59,271 bases of DNA from Mycobacterium sp. 1245805.9 (GTDB taxonomy: Bacteria; Actinomycetota; Actinomycetes; Mycobacteriales; Mycobacteriaceae), in the NCBI RefSeq assembly GCF_001672915.1, contig NZ_LZKR01000126.1, positions 1 to 59,271 of the forward strand, written 5' to 3'. The position numbers and the translations under genes are program-made. The notes under the pieces were generated by a model. It saw only the letters and a list, made by a program, of their open reading frames with translations, made no database searches and was not told the DNA's origin. Shown here in pieces: positions 1-7,438 of the stretch. Position 1 is the first letter of the stretch; each line of letters begins with the position of its first letter.

Positions 1-473
1 CCGAATTCCCGCCGCTGCTCAAGCATTTCGCCGACAAACAGAACCTCTTGATCAACGCGGTCGACGCGACCGGCCGGCTCAGCCAGGTCGCCGACCAATA
101 CCTGTCCGCCTCCCGGGGCGACCTGCACCAGGATCTGCTCGCGCTGCAATGCCCGTTGCGGGAACTGGGCCGTGGCGCGCCATATCTGATCCGCGCGCTC
201 AAGCTGATCCTGGTCCGGCCGTTCGACGTCGACGCCGTGCCGAAGGCGTTCCGCGGCGACTACTTCAACCTGTCGCTGACGCTCGACCTGACCATGAGCT
301 CCGTCGACAACGCCATCCTCACCGGGACCGGATTCTCCGGGGCGCTGCGCGCGCTCGAGCAATCGTGGGGCCGCGACCCCGAAACTATGATCCCCGACGT
401 CCGGTACACGCCGAACCCGAACGACGCCCCGGGCGGGCCGCTGGTGGAAAGGGCGGACAGAGGCCAATGCTGA
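1..473 (+). CDS. MceE/LprK-like Mce family lipoprotein, C-terminal part
   Basis: The frame is open from base 3 to the TGA at 471-473, giving about 156 C-terminal residues; the 5' part lies outside the window. The protein would be an Mce-family subunit of a six-protein (A-F) cell-envelope lipid importer working with YrbE permeases and an MceG ATPase. Sequence support is the 'FRGDYFNLSLTLDL' segment, the tail 'RYTPNPNDAPGG', and its place directly upstream of mceF, where mceE (lprK in mce1) always sits. Its stop overlaps the mceF start (ATGCTGA). The lipobox cannot be seen because the N-terminus is missing. Which mce operon this is cannot be settled here; the downstream F protein is closest to Mce1F as I recall it. 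Confidence 0.8.
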   Translation, partial: EFPPLLKHFADKQNLLINAVDATGRLSQVADQYLSASRGDLHQDLLALQCPLRELGRGAPYLIRALKLILVRPFDVDAVPKAFRGDYFNLSLTLDLTMSSVDNAILTGTGFSGALRALEQSWGRDPETMIPDVRYTPNPNDAPGGPLVERADRGQC

Positions 474-2014
474 CCCCCTTCATCAAGCGTCAGCTGATCC
501 TGTTCGCCCTCCTGAGCCTCGTCACCGCGGTCGCACTCGGCGGGTACTACCTGCGGATTCCCACCGCGGCGGGGATCGGCCAGTACACGTTGCATGCGGA
601 CCTGCCGGCCTCGGGCGGTCTGTACGAGACGGCCAACGTGGCTTATCGCGGCGAGACCATCGGCAGGGTCACCGGCGTCGAGCCGACCCAGTCGGGCGCG
701 CGGGTGACCATGAGCATCGCCGACCGCTACCAGATCCCGATCGACGCGACGGCCAACGTGCATTCGGTGTCGGCGGTCGGCGAGCAGTACATCGATCTGG
801 TGTCGCTCGGCAACCCGGGCAAGCACTTCCAGCCGGGACAGACCATCACCAAGGGCACCATACCCACCGACATCGGCCCGGCGCTGGACGCTGCGAACCG
901 CGGGCTGGCCGCGCTGCCCAAGGACAAGATCTCCTCGCTGCTTGACGAAACAGCCCAAGCCGTAGGCGGATTGGGGCCCGCGCTGCAACGACTGGTCGAT
1001 GCGACGCAGGCGATCGCCGGCGATTTCAAGACAAACATCGCCGACGTCAACGACATCATCCAGAACTCCGGGCCGATCATCGACAGCCAGGTGGATTCGG
1101 GTGACTCGATCGAGCGCTGGTCGCACAACCTGGACATCCTGGCCGCGCAGAGCGCGGAAAACGACCAGCACGTGCAAAGCATCCTGACGCAGGGCGCGCC
1201 GACCGCCGATCAGGTCAACGCGGTGTTCGGCGACGTGCGCGAATCGCTGCCGCAGACGCTGGCGAATCTCGAGATCGTGCTGGACATGCTCAAGCGCTAC
1301 CACAAGGGCGTCGAGCAATTACTGGTCTCCTACCCGCAGGGCGCCTCGGAAGGCCAGACGGTGACGACGCCTTTCCCGGGCTACGCGTCGCTCGGCACCT
1401 CGCTGACGATCAACCAGCCGCCGTGTCTGACGGGGTTCCTCCCCGCACCGCAGTGGCGCTCGCCGGCGGACACCAGCCTGGCGCCCATGCCGTCGGGAAC
1501 CTATTGCAAGATCCCGCAGGACACCCCGGCCAACGCCGTCCGCGGGGCCCGCAACCTGCCGTGCGTCGACGTGCCCGGCAAACGCGCCGCCACGCCGCGG
1601 GAATGCCGCGACTCCAGACCGTACGTTCCGGCCGGCACCAACCCGTGGTACGGCGACCCGAACCAGATCCTGACCTGCCCCGCGCCCGCGGCGCGCTGCG
1701 ATCAGCCGGTCAAGCCGGGACAGGTGATACCCGCGCCGTCGGTCAACAACGGCATGAATCCCGCTCCCTCCGACCGGGTTTCGGGGACACCGCCCCCCGT
1801 CAGCGATCCGTTGCAGCGCCCGGGATCGGGCACCGTCCAGTGCAACGGGCAGCAGCCGAACCCCTGCGTCTACACCCCGGGCGGCCCGCCCGCGGCCGTC
1901 TACAGCCCGCAGAGCGGCGAACTCGTCGGACCCGACGGCGTCAGGTACGCGGTCGAAAATTCGACCAAAACCGGCGACGACGGCTGGAAGGACATGCTGG
2001 GGCCGCCCCGTTAA
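467..2014 (+). CDS. mceF: MceF, Mce family protein (mce1F-like)
   Basis: This is a 515-aa protein, the same length as M. tuberculosis Mce1F as I recall it. The ATG at 467 overlaps the upstream stop by the usual short overlap. An N-terminal membrane anchor (about residues 9-30, 'LILFALLSLVTAVALGGYYL') is followed by the MlaD/MCE domain (about 35-115, with 'VAYRGETIGRVTGVEP' and 'VSAVGEQYIDLVS'). Next come a helical DUF3407-like segment (about 120-300, including 'ETAQAVGGLGPALQRLVD') and a long Pro/Gly/Cys-rich tail ('CKIPQD', 'NPWYGDPNQILTCPAP', 'QCNGQQPNPCVYTPGG'). MceF closes the six-gene Mce block. The protein is expected in the periplasm or envelope as part of a lipid-transport tube. No mce-associated (mam) genes follow; the next gene is unrelated. 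Confidence 0.93.
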   Translation: MLTPFIKRQLILFALLSLVTAVALGGYYLRIPTAAGIGQYTLHADLPASGGLYETANVAYRGETIGRVTGVEPTQSGARVTMSIADRYQIPIDATANVHSVSAVGEQYIDLVSLGNPGKHFQPGQTITKGTIPTDIGPALDAANRGLAALPKDKISSLLDETAQAVGGLGPALQRLVDATQAIAGDFKTNIADVNDIIQNSGPIIDSQVDSGDSIERWSHNLDILAAQSAENDQHVQSILTQGAPTADQVNAVFGDVRESLPQTLANLEIVLDMLKRYHKGVEQLLVSYPQGASEGQTVTTPFPGYASLGTSLTINQPPCLTGFLPAPQWRSPADTSLAPMPSGTYCKIPQDTPANAVRGARNLPCVDVPGKRAATPRECRDSRPYVPAGTNPWYGDPNQILTCPAPAARCDQPVKPGQVIPAPSVNNGMNPAPSDRVSGTPPPVSDPLQRPGSGTVQCNGQQPNPCVYTPGGPPAAVYSPQSGELVGPDGVRYAVENSTKTGDDGWKDMLGPPR

Positions 2015-2129
2015 GGTTGCATCCGGCGAATCACGCTGGCTTACAAAGCGTTTAGCCACATCTAGGTGCTTCCTGCGGCGGGAGCGTCGCCCTCCCCCGC
2101 ATGAGCGCCTCACCGCCCCGACCAGCGCA

Positions 2130-2160
2130 TTGACACTGACCGTACGTACAGTCATATACT
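2130..2160 (+). promoter_or_regulatory. Promoter with 18-bp near-palindromic operator
   Basis: A TTGACA -35 box (2130-2135) and a TATACT -10 box (2155-2160) are 19 bases apart. The spacer is almost filled by TGACCGTACGTACAGTCA (2137-2154), a near-perfect palindrome with one mismatched pair. A repressor bound there would block RNA polymerase. The site lies about 65 bases upstream of the triple Phd-repeat gene. It could be autoregulated by that Phd-like protein or controlled by a TetR protein; the sequence does not decide. The rest of the 210-bp gap after mceF shows no other feature. Confidence 0.55.
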
Positions 2161-2224
2161 TGTGCATCGTCGGGTTGGCGCATCGCAACGCTCCAGGTCG
2201 GTGAGGTTCGGAGATCGGAGCGAG

Positions 2225-2719
2225 ATGCCGGAAGTGATTGGCCTGGGCCAGCTCCGGAGTGACGCGTGCGCATATCTCGAGCGGGTTGCCGCCGGAGAGG
2301 CGGTCGATGTCGTCCGTCGCGGCAAGCTGGTCGCGCGAATCCTCCCGGTGGGCGACTGGCGGGTGGCTCCCATCCCGGCGCGATCCGTCAACGCCCCGGC
2401 CTCAGACGCGGGCGGCTGGGTCGGCTTGGAGGAACTGCGAACGCGCGCCGGGCGGTGCTTCGACCGGGTCGCGGCCGGCGAGACGATCTATGTCGTCCGC
2501 GGCGGACGGATATTGGCACGGATCGTGTCCGCGGGCGACCCCTCGGCGCCCCCGCCGGCGGACGCCGGTCGCCGGATCGAGCTTGACGAGCTGCGCAAGC
2601 GCGCGGGTCGCTACTTCGACAAGGTCGCGGCGGGCCAGACGATCGAGGTCGTCCGCGGCGGCAAGCTGGTGGCGCACATCGTGTCGGCCGCTCCGGGCGA
2701 CGCCCGCAAAGGGGCCTGA
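2225..2719 (+). CDS. Orphan protein of three tandem Phd/YefM antitoxin-like repeats
   Basis: This is a 164-aa protein made almost entirely of three repeats of about 38 residues: 'LGQLRSDACAYLERVAAGE', 'LEELRTRAGRCFDRVAAGE' and 'LDELRKRAGRYFDKVAAGQ'. Each is followed by a '-VVRxGxLxARI' strand. This pattern (helix, then V-x-A-G, then a V-x-R-x-G-x-x-x-A hairpin) is the DNA-binding half of Phd/YefM/VapB-type antitoxins. The repeats are joined by Pro/Ala linkers. The ATG at 2225 is chosen because GGAG lies at 2217-2220; an in-frame upstream start at 2162 would sit inside the promoter. No toxin gene (PIN, RelE, Doc or Fic) follows, and the next gene is a zinc ribbon. It may be a stand-alone DNA-binding regulator; the function is inferred. 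Confidence 0.8.
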   Translation: MPEVIGLGQLRSDACAYLERVAAGEAVDVVRRGKLVARILPVGDWRVAPIPARSVNAPASDAGGWVGLEELRTRAGRCFDRVAAGETIYVVRGGRILARIVSAGDPSAPPPADAGRRIELDELRKRAGRYFDKVAAGQTIEVVRGGKLVAHIVSAAPGDARKGA

Positions 2720-2798
2720 TCGGCCATCGCCGCTCCGTTTTGCGGCACAAATGTGGGCAGGCTAGCCTAACCGGAATAGATAGGAAGGCTTACTTACT

Positions 2799-3020
2799 GT
2801 GCCGGCTAGGTTCCCGTTTCACCCCCACGCCGATTCGTCCCGCCGCGCCTGGCTGCCCTGCCCGAATTGCGGATGGGGCCGCGACAAGTGCTCGGAGTGC
2901 CGCAGCCCCCGCAATTGCGGCGCGCACTGGCAGTACCTGCTGAGCAACCGCGCGACGGTGGTCCACCTGCAATGCCCGGGGTGCGCGAACCTGTGGTCAA
3001 CCGACACCCGAAACCGCTAG
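2799..3020 (+). CDS. Small zinc-ribbon-like protein
   Basis: This is a 73-aa protein from GTG 2799, with AGGAAGG at 2782-2788 as a ribosome binding site. It carries the cysteine pairs CPNC, CSEC and CPGC plus further Cys/His (RNCGAHW), typical of a metal-binding ribbon or knuckle of two Cys4-type sites. The function is unknown; such proteins are often nucleic-acid- or partner-binding. Its last four bases overlap the end of the convergent TetR gene (3017-3670). A search would be needed to place the family; the coding call rests on the clear ribosome binding site and the Cys pattern. Confidence 0.65.
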   Translation: MPARFPFHPHADSSRRAWLPCPNCGWGRDKCSECRSPRNCGAHWQYLLSNRATVVHLQCPGCANLWSTDTRNR

Positions 3021-3670
3021 TCCTCGACGAACGCGTCGTCGGGCAGCGGGCGTTGACACACCGCGCGCGCCTCCTCGGCGCTGAGCCCAAAAAGGCGCAG
3101 CACGCTTTCCGTGACGCTGTCGGCGGCCCGCGCGTCGTCGCGATCCGGGTTGTCACGCAATAGCTTTCCCAGCCCGAGCAGCGCGCCGCCCGCCATGAAG
3201 AGGGCGAGTTCGGGGTCGTCGACCGTGAACCTGCCCGCGTCGACGCCGGCCTTGATGTCACGCAGCGCCCGTGGGGCCAGGCCTCGATCGGACGCGAGCA
3301 GTGTCAGCCCGTTGGCCAGCAGGATGTCGCTCTCGCGCGGCCGCCGGCGGAATAGCCGGCCGATCAACCGGAAGCTGGTGGCGAAGGTTTCCGCCGGGTC
3401 GTCGATCGACTCCGTCAACCGATCCAGCATCGCTCCGTGCGCGTCGAGGACGTCGGCGACCGCGGCCTCGAATAGTTCCTCCTTACTGTCGAAGTGGTTG
3501 TAGAAGGAACCCATCCCCACGTCGGCCGCCTGGGTGATCTCGAGTACGGGCACATTGGTCTTTCCCTCGGCGATCAGCCGCTGGGCCGCCCCGATCAGTG
3601 CCGCCCTGGTGCGCTGTTTGCGCCGTTCCAGGCGACTGGGCGGTTCCGGGTCCTCGGGCATCGCGCTCAT
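3017..3670 (-). CDS. TetR/AcrR family regulator of the adjacent meta-cleavage operon
   Basis: This is a 217-aa protein. The N-terminal TetR DNA-binding domain (about residues 15-65) has the characteristic helix-turn-helix end 'VGMGSFYNHFDSKEELF'. The C-terminal ligand domain is all-helical. It is transcribed divergently from the extradiol/FAH/hydroxylase operon. The shared 90-base gap holds two near-identical 14-bp palindromic sites, so it very likely represses that operon and itself, with a pathway substrate or CoA/aromatic intermediate as inducer. The first 20 residues are acidic and Pro-rich; an alternative Met at residue 4 gives a 214-aa form. Confidence 0.9.
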   Translation of the reverse strand: MSAMPEDPEPPSRLERRKQRTRAALIGAAQRLIAEGKTNVPVLEITQAADVGMGSFYNHFDSKEELFEAAVADVLDAHGAMLDRLTESIDDPAETFATSFRLIGRLFRRRPRESDILLANGLTLLASDRGLAPRALRDIKAGVDAGRFTVDDPELALFMAGGALLGLGKLLRDNPDRDDARAADSVTESVLRLFGLSAEEARAVCQRPLPDDAFVED

Positions 3671-3692
3671 GTTTAGCAGTATGCCTCACTTT

Positions 3693-3750
3693 TGAGGATT
3701 TCGTCAGATAGACCTTGACGCGCAGCGCTCGGTATGTGACGATTTCGTCA
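3693..3750. promoter_or_regulatory. Paired TetR operators between divergent genes
   Basis: TGACGATTTCGTCA (3737-3750) is a perfect 6-2-6 palindrome. TGAGGATTTCGTCA (3693-3706) is the same site with one change. They are 44 bases apart, centre to centre, in the intergenic space between the TetR gene and the dioxygenase gene, and the downstream site ends 18 bases before the chosen start codon at 3769. This is the textbook layout for a TetR protein controlling a divergent operon. Confidence 0.75.
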
Positions 3751-3768
3751 GTTACCTTGGAGATGGCG

Positions 3769-4899
3769 ATGAATCTGACGAAAAATCCCCACCGGAATCT
3801 GCACAGCGACGAAGGCGCGCTGCGCGGCGAGCACCCGGGCCGGTCCAGCAACCCGGTGATCAAGGTCGCCGACATCGCCTGGTTGGAGTTCGACAAGCCA
3901 GACCTGACGCACGCCGCGGCGTTCGCCCGGGCGTTTGGCTTCCAGACGGCGCGCCACGACCCCGACGAACTACACCTGCGCGGTACCCGTGCGGGCGGGC
4001 CGTGCGTGATCCTGCGCCGGGGTCCGCGTACGCGCTTCACCGGCGTGGCCTTCCGGGCCTGCGACGAGGCGGACGTGCTGCGCCTCGCCGACGCGTCCGG
4101 TGCCCCCGTGCGGCCGCTGCCGGAAACCATCGGCGGCCTGTCGGCCGACCTGGTCGATCCCAGCGGCATGCCGGTGCGGGTCGTCGCCGGCATGCACGAG
4201 CTGCCCGAGCTGCCCGGCCAACCGGTCCACGCTTTCAATTTCGGATGCGACGCGCGGCGAACCAACGCCGGCCAGCGTCCCCCGCGAGTGCCCGCACGCA
4301 TCGAGAGGCTGGGGCACCTGGTGCTGCAGTCGACGAAGTATCTCGAGACGCTGAATTGGTACCTGGACAACCTGGGCATGATCGTCAGCGACTTTCTGTA
4401 CTTCCCGGGCCAGCGCCGCCGCGGACCGGCCATGAGCTTCATCCGCTGCGATCGAGGGTCGACCCCCGCCGATCACCACACGCTGGCGTTGGCGCTGGGG
4501 CCGGCCAACCGTTACGTGCACTCGGCCTACCAGGTCAGCGACCTGGACGCGCTGGCCGCCGGCGGCGAATACCTCAAGGACCGTGGCTATGTCCGGTCCT
4601 GGGGAATCGGCAGGCACATCCAGGGCAGCCAAATCTTCGATTACTGGCGCGATCCCGACGGATTCCTGGTCGAGCACTTCGCCGACGGCGACCTGTTCGA
4701 CAACACCCTGGAACCGGGATGGGCGCCCTTCACCGCGTCCGGGCTGGCCCAGTGGGGGCCGCCGCCGACCAAGGACTTCCTCGGAACGGACCTCAAAGCA
4801 GCTCGCCACGAACTGGTTTCGATGATCACCGCGCTACGCGCACGCAACGAATTCGATGTCAACCGCCTCGCCGGCCTACTGAAAGTACCCACCTCATGA
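3769..4899 (+). CDS. Extradiol ring-cleavage dioxygenase-like VOC protein
   Basis: This is a 376-aa protein from ATG 3769, chosen because GGAG (3759-3762) is 6 bases upstream; ATG 3763 or an upstream GTG/ATG (3715) are alternatives, but the latter would overlap the operator. It has two VOC (glyoxalase/bleomycin-resistance/dioxygenase) modules, about residues 35-150 and 185-320, as in 2,3-dihydroxybiphenyl-type dioxygenases. Candidate metal ligands of the second module are His in 'RLGHLVLQ', His in 'DHHTLAL' or 'YVHSAYQV', and Glu in 'FLVEHF'. It probably opens a catecholic ring using Fe(II) and O2. It is the first gene of a tight operon with a fumarylacetoacetate-type hydrolase (4-bp overlap) and an aromatic hydroxylase, which together make a complete hydroxylation, meta-cleavage and hydrolysis set. 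Confidence 0.85.
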   Translation: MNLTKNPHRNLHSDEGALRGEHPGRSSNPVIKVADIAWLEFDKPDLTHAAAFARAFGFQTARHDPDELHLRGTRAGGPCVILRRGPRTRFTGVAFRACDEADVLRLADASGAPVRPLPETIGGLSADLVDPSGMPVRVVAGMHELPELPGQPVHAFNFGCDARRTNAGQRPPRVPARIERLGHLVLQSTKYLETLNWYLDNLGMIVSDFLYFPGQRRRGPAMSFIRCDRGSTPADHHTLALALGPANRYVHSAYQVSDLDALAAGGEYLKDRGYVRSWGIGRHIQGSQIFDYWRDPDGFLVEHFADGDLFDNTLEPGWAPFTASGLAQWGPPPTKDFLGTDLKAARHELVSMITALRARNEFDVNRLAGLLKVPTS

Positions 4900-5840
4900 C
4901 GATTTCCGTGCTGCGCACCGCCTCCGAAACCGGTAACGCCTGGTGGCTGAAGACTCCCGACGGCGCGGTGAAGATCGACACTGCCGCCACTACCACCGCG
5001 GCCCTGCTGGCCGACCGCGCCGCGATTGCGGCCGCCGGTGGAGAGCCCGTCGCGCTGGACAGCCTGGCATTGGTCTCCCCCGTCACCCGCCCGTGCCGGG
5101 TGATCGCACAGATGACGAACTTCACGTCGCACGTCAAGGACGCCGGGATGGACCCGGCGTCCATTCCGCTGACCTTCTTCCGCAAGGCGTCGGCGTCGAT
5201 CACCGGTCCGTTCGACGAGATCGTCAAACCCCCGCACGTCAGATTCCTCGACTACGAGGTGGAGATCGGGCTGGTCATCGGCCGCGAAATCACCATCGGC
5301 ACAACCATTTCCGAGGACAACCTCGCCGAATTCATCGCCGGCCTCGTGGTGACGAACGATGTTTCCGCGCGCGACATCCAGCTTCCCCAAACCCAGTTCT
5401 ACGAGGCCAAGTCCTACCCGACGTTCACGCCGGTAGGTCCGGAGCTGGTGCTGCTGACGGCCGACGAGCTCAACCGGTTCGGCGACCTGCGGCTGCGGCT
5501 GAGCGTCAACGGCCAGGAGCGACAAAACGCGCTCGTCGAAGGCGACATGCTCTATCGGCCGCTCGAGGCGCTGCAATCACTCACCCAGTTTCAGGAACTC
5601 GCCGCCGGCGACCTGGTGCTCACCGGCACCCCGGTCGGCACCGCGCTCAGCGCCCCGCCGAAGCCGGTGCAGATGATCTCCAACCTGTTGCCGCCCGCCG
5701 TGAAATGGAAGATGTTCTTCAAGGCTCAGGCCGGCAACCGCAACTACCTGAACGACGGCGACGTCGTGGAGGCGGCGGTGGCCACCGACGACGGGGCCAT
5801 CGATCTCGGCGCTCAGCGCACCGAGGTTCGATTCAAGTGA
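4896..5840 (+). CDS. Fumarylacetoacetate hydrolase (FAH) family protein
   Basis: This is a 314-aa protein starting at ATG 4896, overlapping the previous stop (ATGA). The FAH/HpcE fold spans about residues 65-310, with the metal-binding pattern in 'FLDYEVEIGLVIG' (D/E-x-E ligands), 'NDVSARDIQ' and 'SYPTFTPVGPEL'. Family members hydrolyse C-C bonds of acylpyruvates or decarboxylate/hydrate 2-oxo-dienoates using Mg2+ or Mn2+. In this operon it should act on the ring-fission product of the extradiol enzyme. The N-terminal 60 residues form the usual small FAH_N-like part. Its stop overlaps the next start (GTGA), so translation is coupled. Confidence 0.9.
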   Translation: MTISVLRTASETGNAWWLKTPDGAVKIDTAATTTAALLADRAAIAAAGGEPVALDSLALVSPVTRPCRVIAQMTNFTSHVKDAGMDPASIPLTFFRKASASITGPFDEIVKPPHVRFLDYEVEIGLVIGREITIGTTISEDNLAEFIAGLVVTNDVSARDIQLPQTQFYEAKSYPTFTPVGPELVLLTADELNRFGDLRLRLSVNGQERQNALVEGDMLYRPLEALQSLTQFQELAAGDLVLTGTPVGTALSAPPKPVQMISNLLPPAVKWKMFFKAQAGNRNYLNDGDVVEAAVATDDGAIDLGAQRTEVRFK

Positions 5841-7363
5841 GCGACGACGCTGTTCCGCGCGTTCCGGTGGTGATCGTCGGCGCCGGACCGACCGGCGTCA
5901 CCGCGACCACCCTGCTGGCACAGGACGGCGTGGACAGCCTCATCCTCGACCGCTGGCCCGACGTGTACCCGCAGCCGCGTGCCGTGCACTTGGACGACGA
6001 GATCTATCGCGTCGTCGCGCGGCTCGGCATGGCCGACGAGTTCGCGGCGATTTCGCGGCCCACCCTGGGTTTGCGCTTGGTGGACAACCGGTTCCGGGTG
6101 CTCGGCGAGTTCCACCGCGAGCCCTCCGAGAGCAAAAACGGTTTTCCGCAGGCCAACATGTTCGACCAACCGGAGTTCGAGGCGCTGCTGCGCGCCAACC
6201 TCAAGCGGTATCCGAACGCCCGGTTGCGCGGGAACGCTGAGGTCACCGCCGTAACCGACGGTGGACGGGGCGCCCGGGTCACCTTCACGGACAGGACCGA
6301 CGGCCGGGTGCACCACATCGACGCCGACTACGTGTTGGGCTGTGACGGCGCCAAAAGCATCGTGCGCGCCGAAATAGGCTCTGCCATGCGGGATTTGAAG
6401 TTCGAGCAGCGGTGGCTGGTGATTGACGTCGCCAGCGACTCCGACCTGCACCAATGGGACGGCGTGCACCAGGTGTGCGACCCGGTGCGCGCCGGGACCT
6501 ATATGCGCATCGGACCGGGCCGCTACCGGTGGGAATTCCGGTTGCTGGACGGCGAAAGCGCCGAGCAGTTCGGCACGCTGGAGTCGTTACGACCTGTGAT
6601 CGCGTCCTGGATCGCCGAAGTTGCCGACTCCGAGATGACGCTGTTGCGGGTCACGGAGTACACGTTCCGGGCGCAGATCGCGGATCGGTGGCGCCGCGGC
6701 AACGTCTTCATCCTCGGTGACGCGGCGCACCTCACTCCCCCGTTCATCGGCCAGGGTTTGGGCGCGGGCATGCGGGACGCCGCCAACCTGGCCTGGAAGA
6801 TCGCAGCGGTCCACCGTGGCACGCTCGATGCAAGCGTTCTGGATTCCTATGAGCGGGAACGCAAGCCGCATACCCGGCACATGATCCGCCTCGCGCTGGG
6901 CGTCGGCTGGGCGATGACCGGCGGCGGACGGGTGGGCGATCTCGCGCGTCGCCTGGTGCTGCCCCGGCTGCGGCTGATCCCCGGCCTGCGCGACAAGGTG
7001 GTCGACTCGACCACCCCGGCGCTGCGGGCTTCCGCGCTGGTGTGCAAATCGCGCCGGCCGCGCCAGCTCGCCGGCACCCTGTGCCCGAACTCGTTGCTGC
7101 CCAACGGCCAGCGGCTCGACGACGTCGTGGGCGGCCGGTTCGCACTGATCACGACGCGCCTCCCCGGCGCCGGCGAGCAAGCCCTCCTCGAGCGCCGCGG
7201 CGTCGTCGTCGTGGTCGCCGAGCCCGGCGGCGCGCTCGAGTCGTGGCTGCGCCGTGGCCGCGCCACCGCGGCATTGGTGCGCCCGGACCGGACCGTCATG
7301 CGCGTGGGCCGCGACCTTGCGGCCATGTGCGCGTGGACGACCACTGTCCTGCACGCGGGCTGA
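5837..7363 (+). CDS. MhpA-like FAD-dependent aromatic monooxygenase
   Basis: This is a 508-aa protein starting at GTG 5837 (GTGA overlap). It has an N-terminal Rossmann FAD motif 'VIVGAGPTGVTATTLLA', a middle 'DYVLGCDGAKSIVR' DG motif that contacts FAD and NAD(P)H, and 'NVFILGDAAHLTPPFIGQG' (GD motif). These mark a group A flavoprotein hydroxylase of the PheA/MhpA type. It probably hydroxylates a phenolic substrate ortho to its OH to give the catechol cleaved by the upstream extradiol enzyme. The length is close to MhpA (about 550), with a shortened thioredoxin-like C-terminal domain (about residues 410-508). It is the last gene of the operon, followed at once by a strong stem-loop. Confidence 0.9.
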   Translation: MSDDAVPRVPVVIVGAGPTGVTATTLLAQDGVDSLILDRWPDVYPQPRAVHLDDEIYRVVARLGMADEFAAISRPTLGLRLVDNRFRVLGEFHREPSESKNGFPQANMFDQPEFEALLRANLKRYPNARLRGNAEVTAVTDGGRGARVTFTDRTDGRVHHIDADYVLGCDGAKSIVRAEIGSAMRDLKFEQRWLVIDVASDSDLHQWDGVHQVCDPVRAGTYMRIGPGRYRWEFRLLDGESAEQFGTLESLRPVIASWIAEVADSEMTLLRVTEYTFRAQIADRWRRGNVFILGDAAHLTPPFIGQGLGAGMRDAANLAWKIAAVHRGTLDASVLDSYERERKPHTRHMIRLALGVGWAMTGGGRVGDLARRLVLPRLRLIPGLRDKVVDSTTPALRASALVCKSRRPRQLAGTLCPNSLLPNGQRLDDVVGGRFALITTRLPGAGEQALLERRGVVVVVAEPGGALESWLRRGRATAALVRPDRTVMRVGRDLAAMCAWTTTVLHAG

Positions 7364-7368
7364 ACTGC

Positions 7369-7426
7369 CGAGCAGACGCAGAATCGCACGCGGAATGACT
7401 TCAGCGTGCGATTCTGCGTCTGCTCG
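7369..7426. terminator. Perfect 23-bp stem-loop, bidirectional terminator-like
   Basis: The left arm 7369-7391 and right arm 7404-7426 are exact reverse complements with a 12-base loop. The element lies between the convergent MhpA-like and Usp genes, 6 bases past the first stop and 13 bases before the end of the second. There is no U-tract, which is usual in mycobacteria. The core GCAGACGCAGAATCGC looks like an element I have seen repeated at gene ends in other mycobacteria, which is recollection rather than a computed match. Confidence 0.8.
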
Positions 7427-7438
7427 CGGTAGAAGGGT

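Noticed and set aside
260..1318. Long minus-strand open frame opposite mceF
   Set aside because: It is a high-GC shadow of mceF; composition is Arg/Asp/Val-rich without family motifs, and mceF is unmistakable.
2225..3020. Toxin-antitoxin pair formed by the Phd-repeat protein and the next small protein
   Set aside because: The second protein is a Cys4 zinc ribbon with no toxin-fold signature and has its own ribosome binding site 79 bases downstream.
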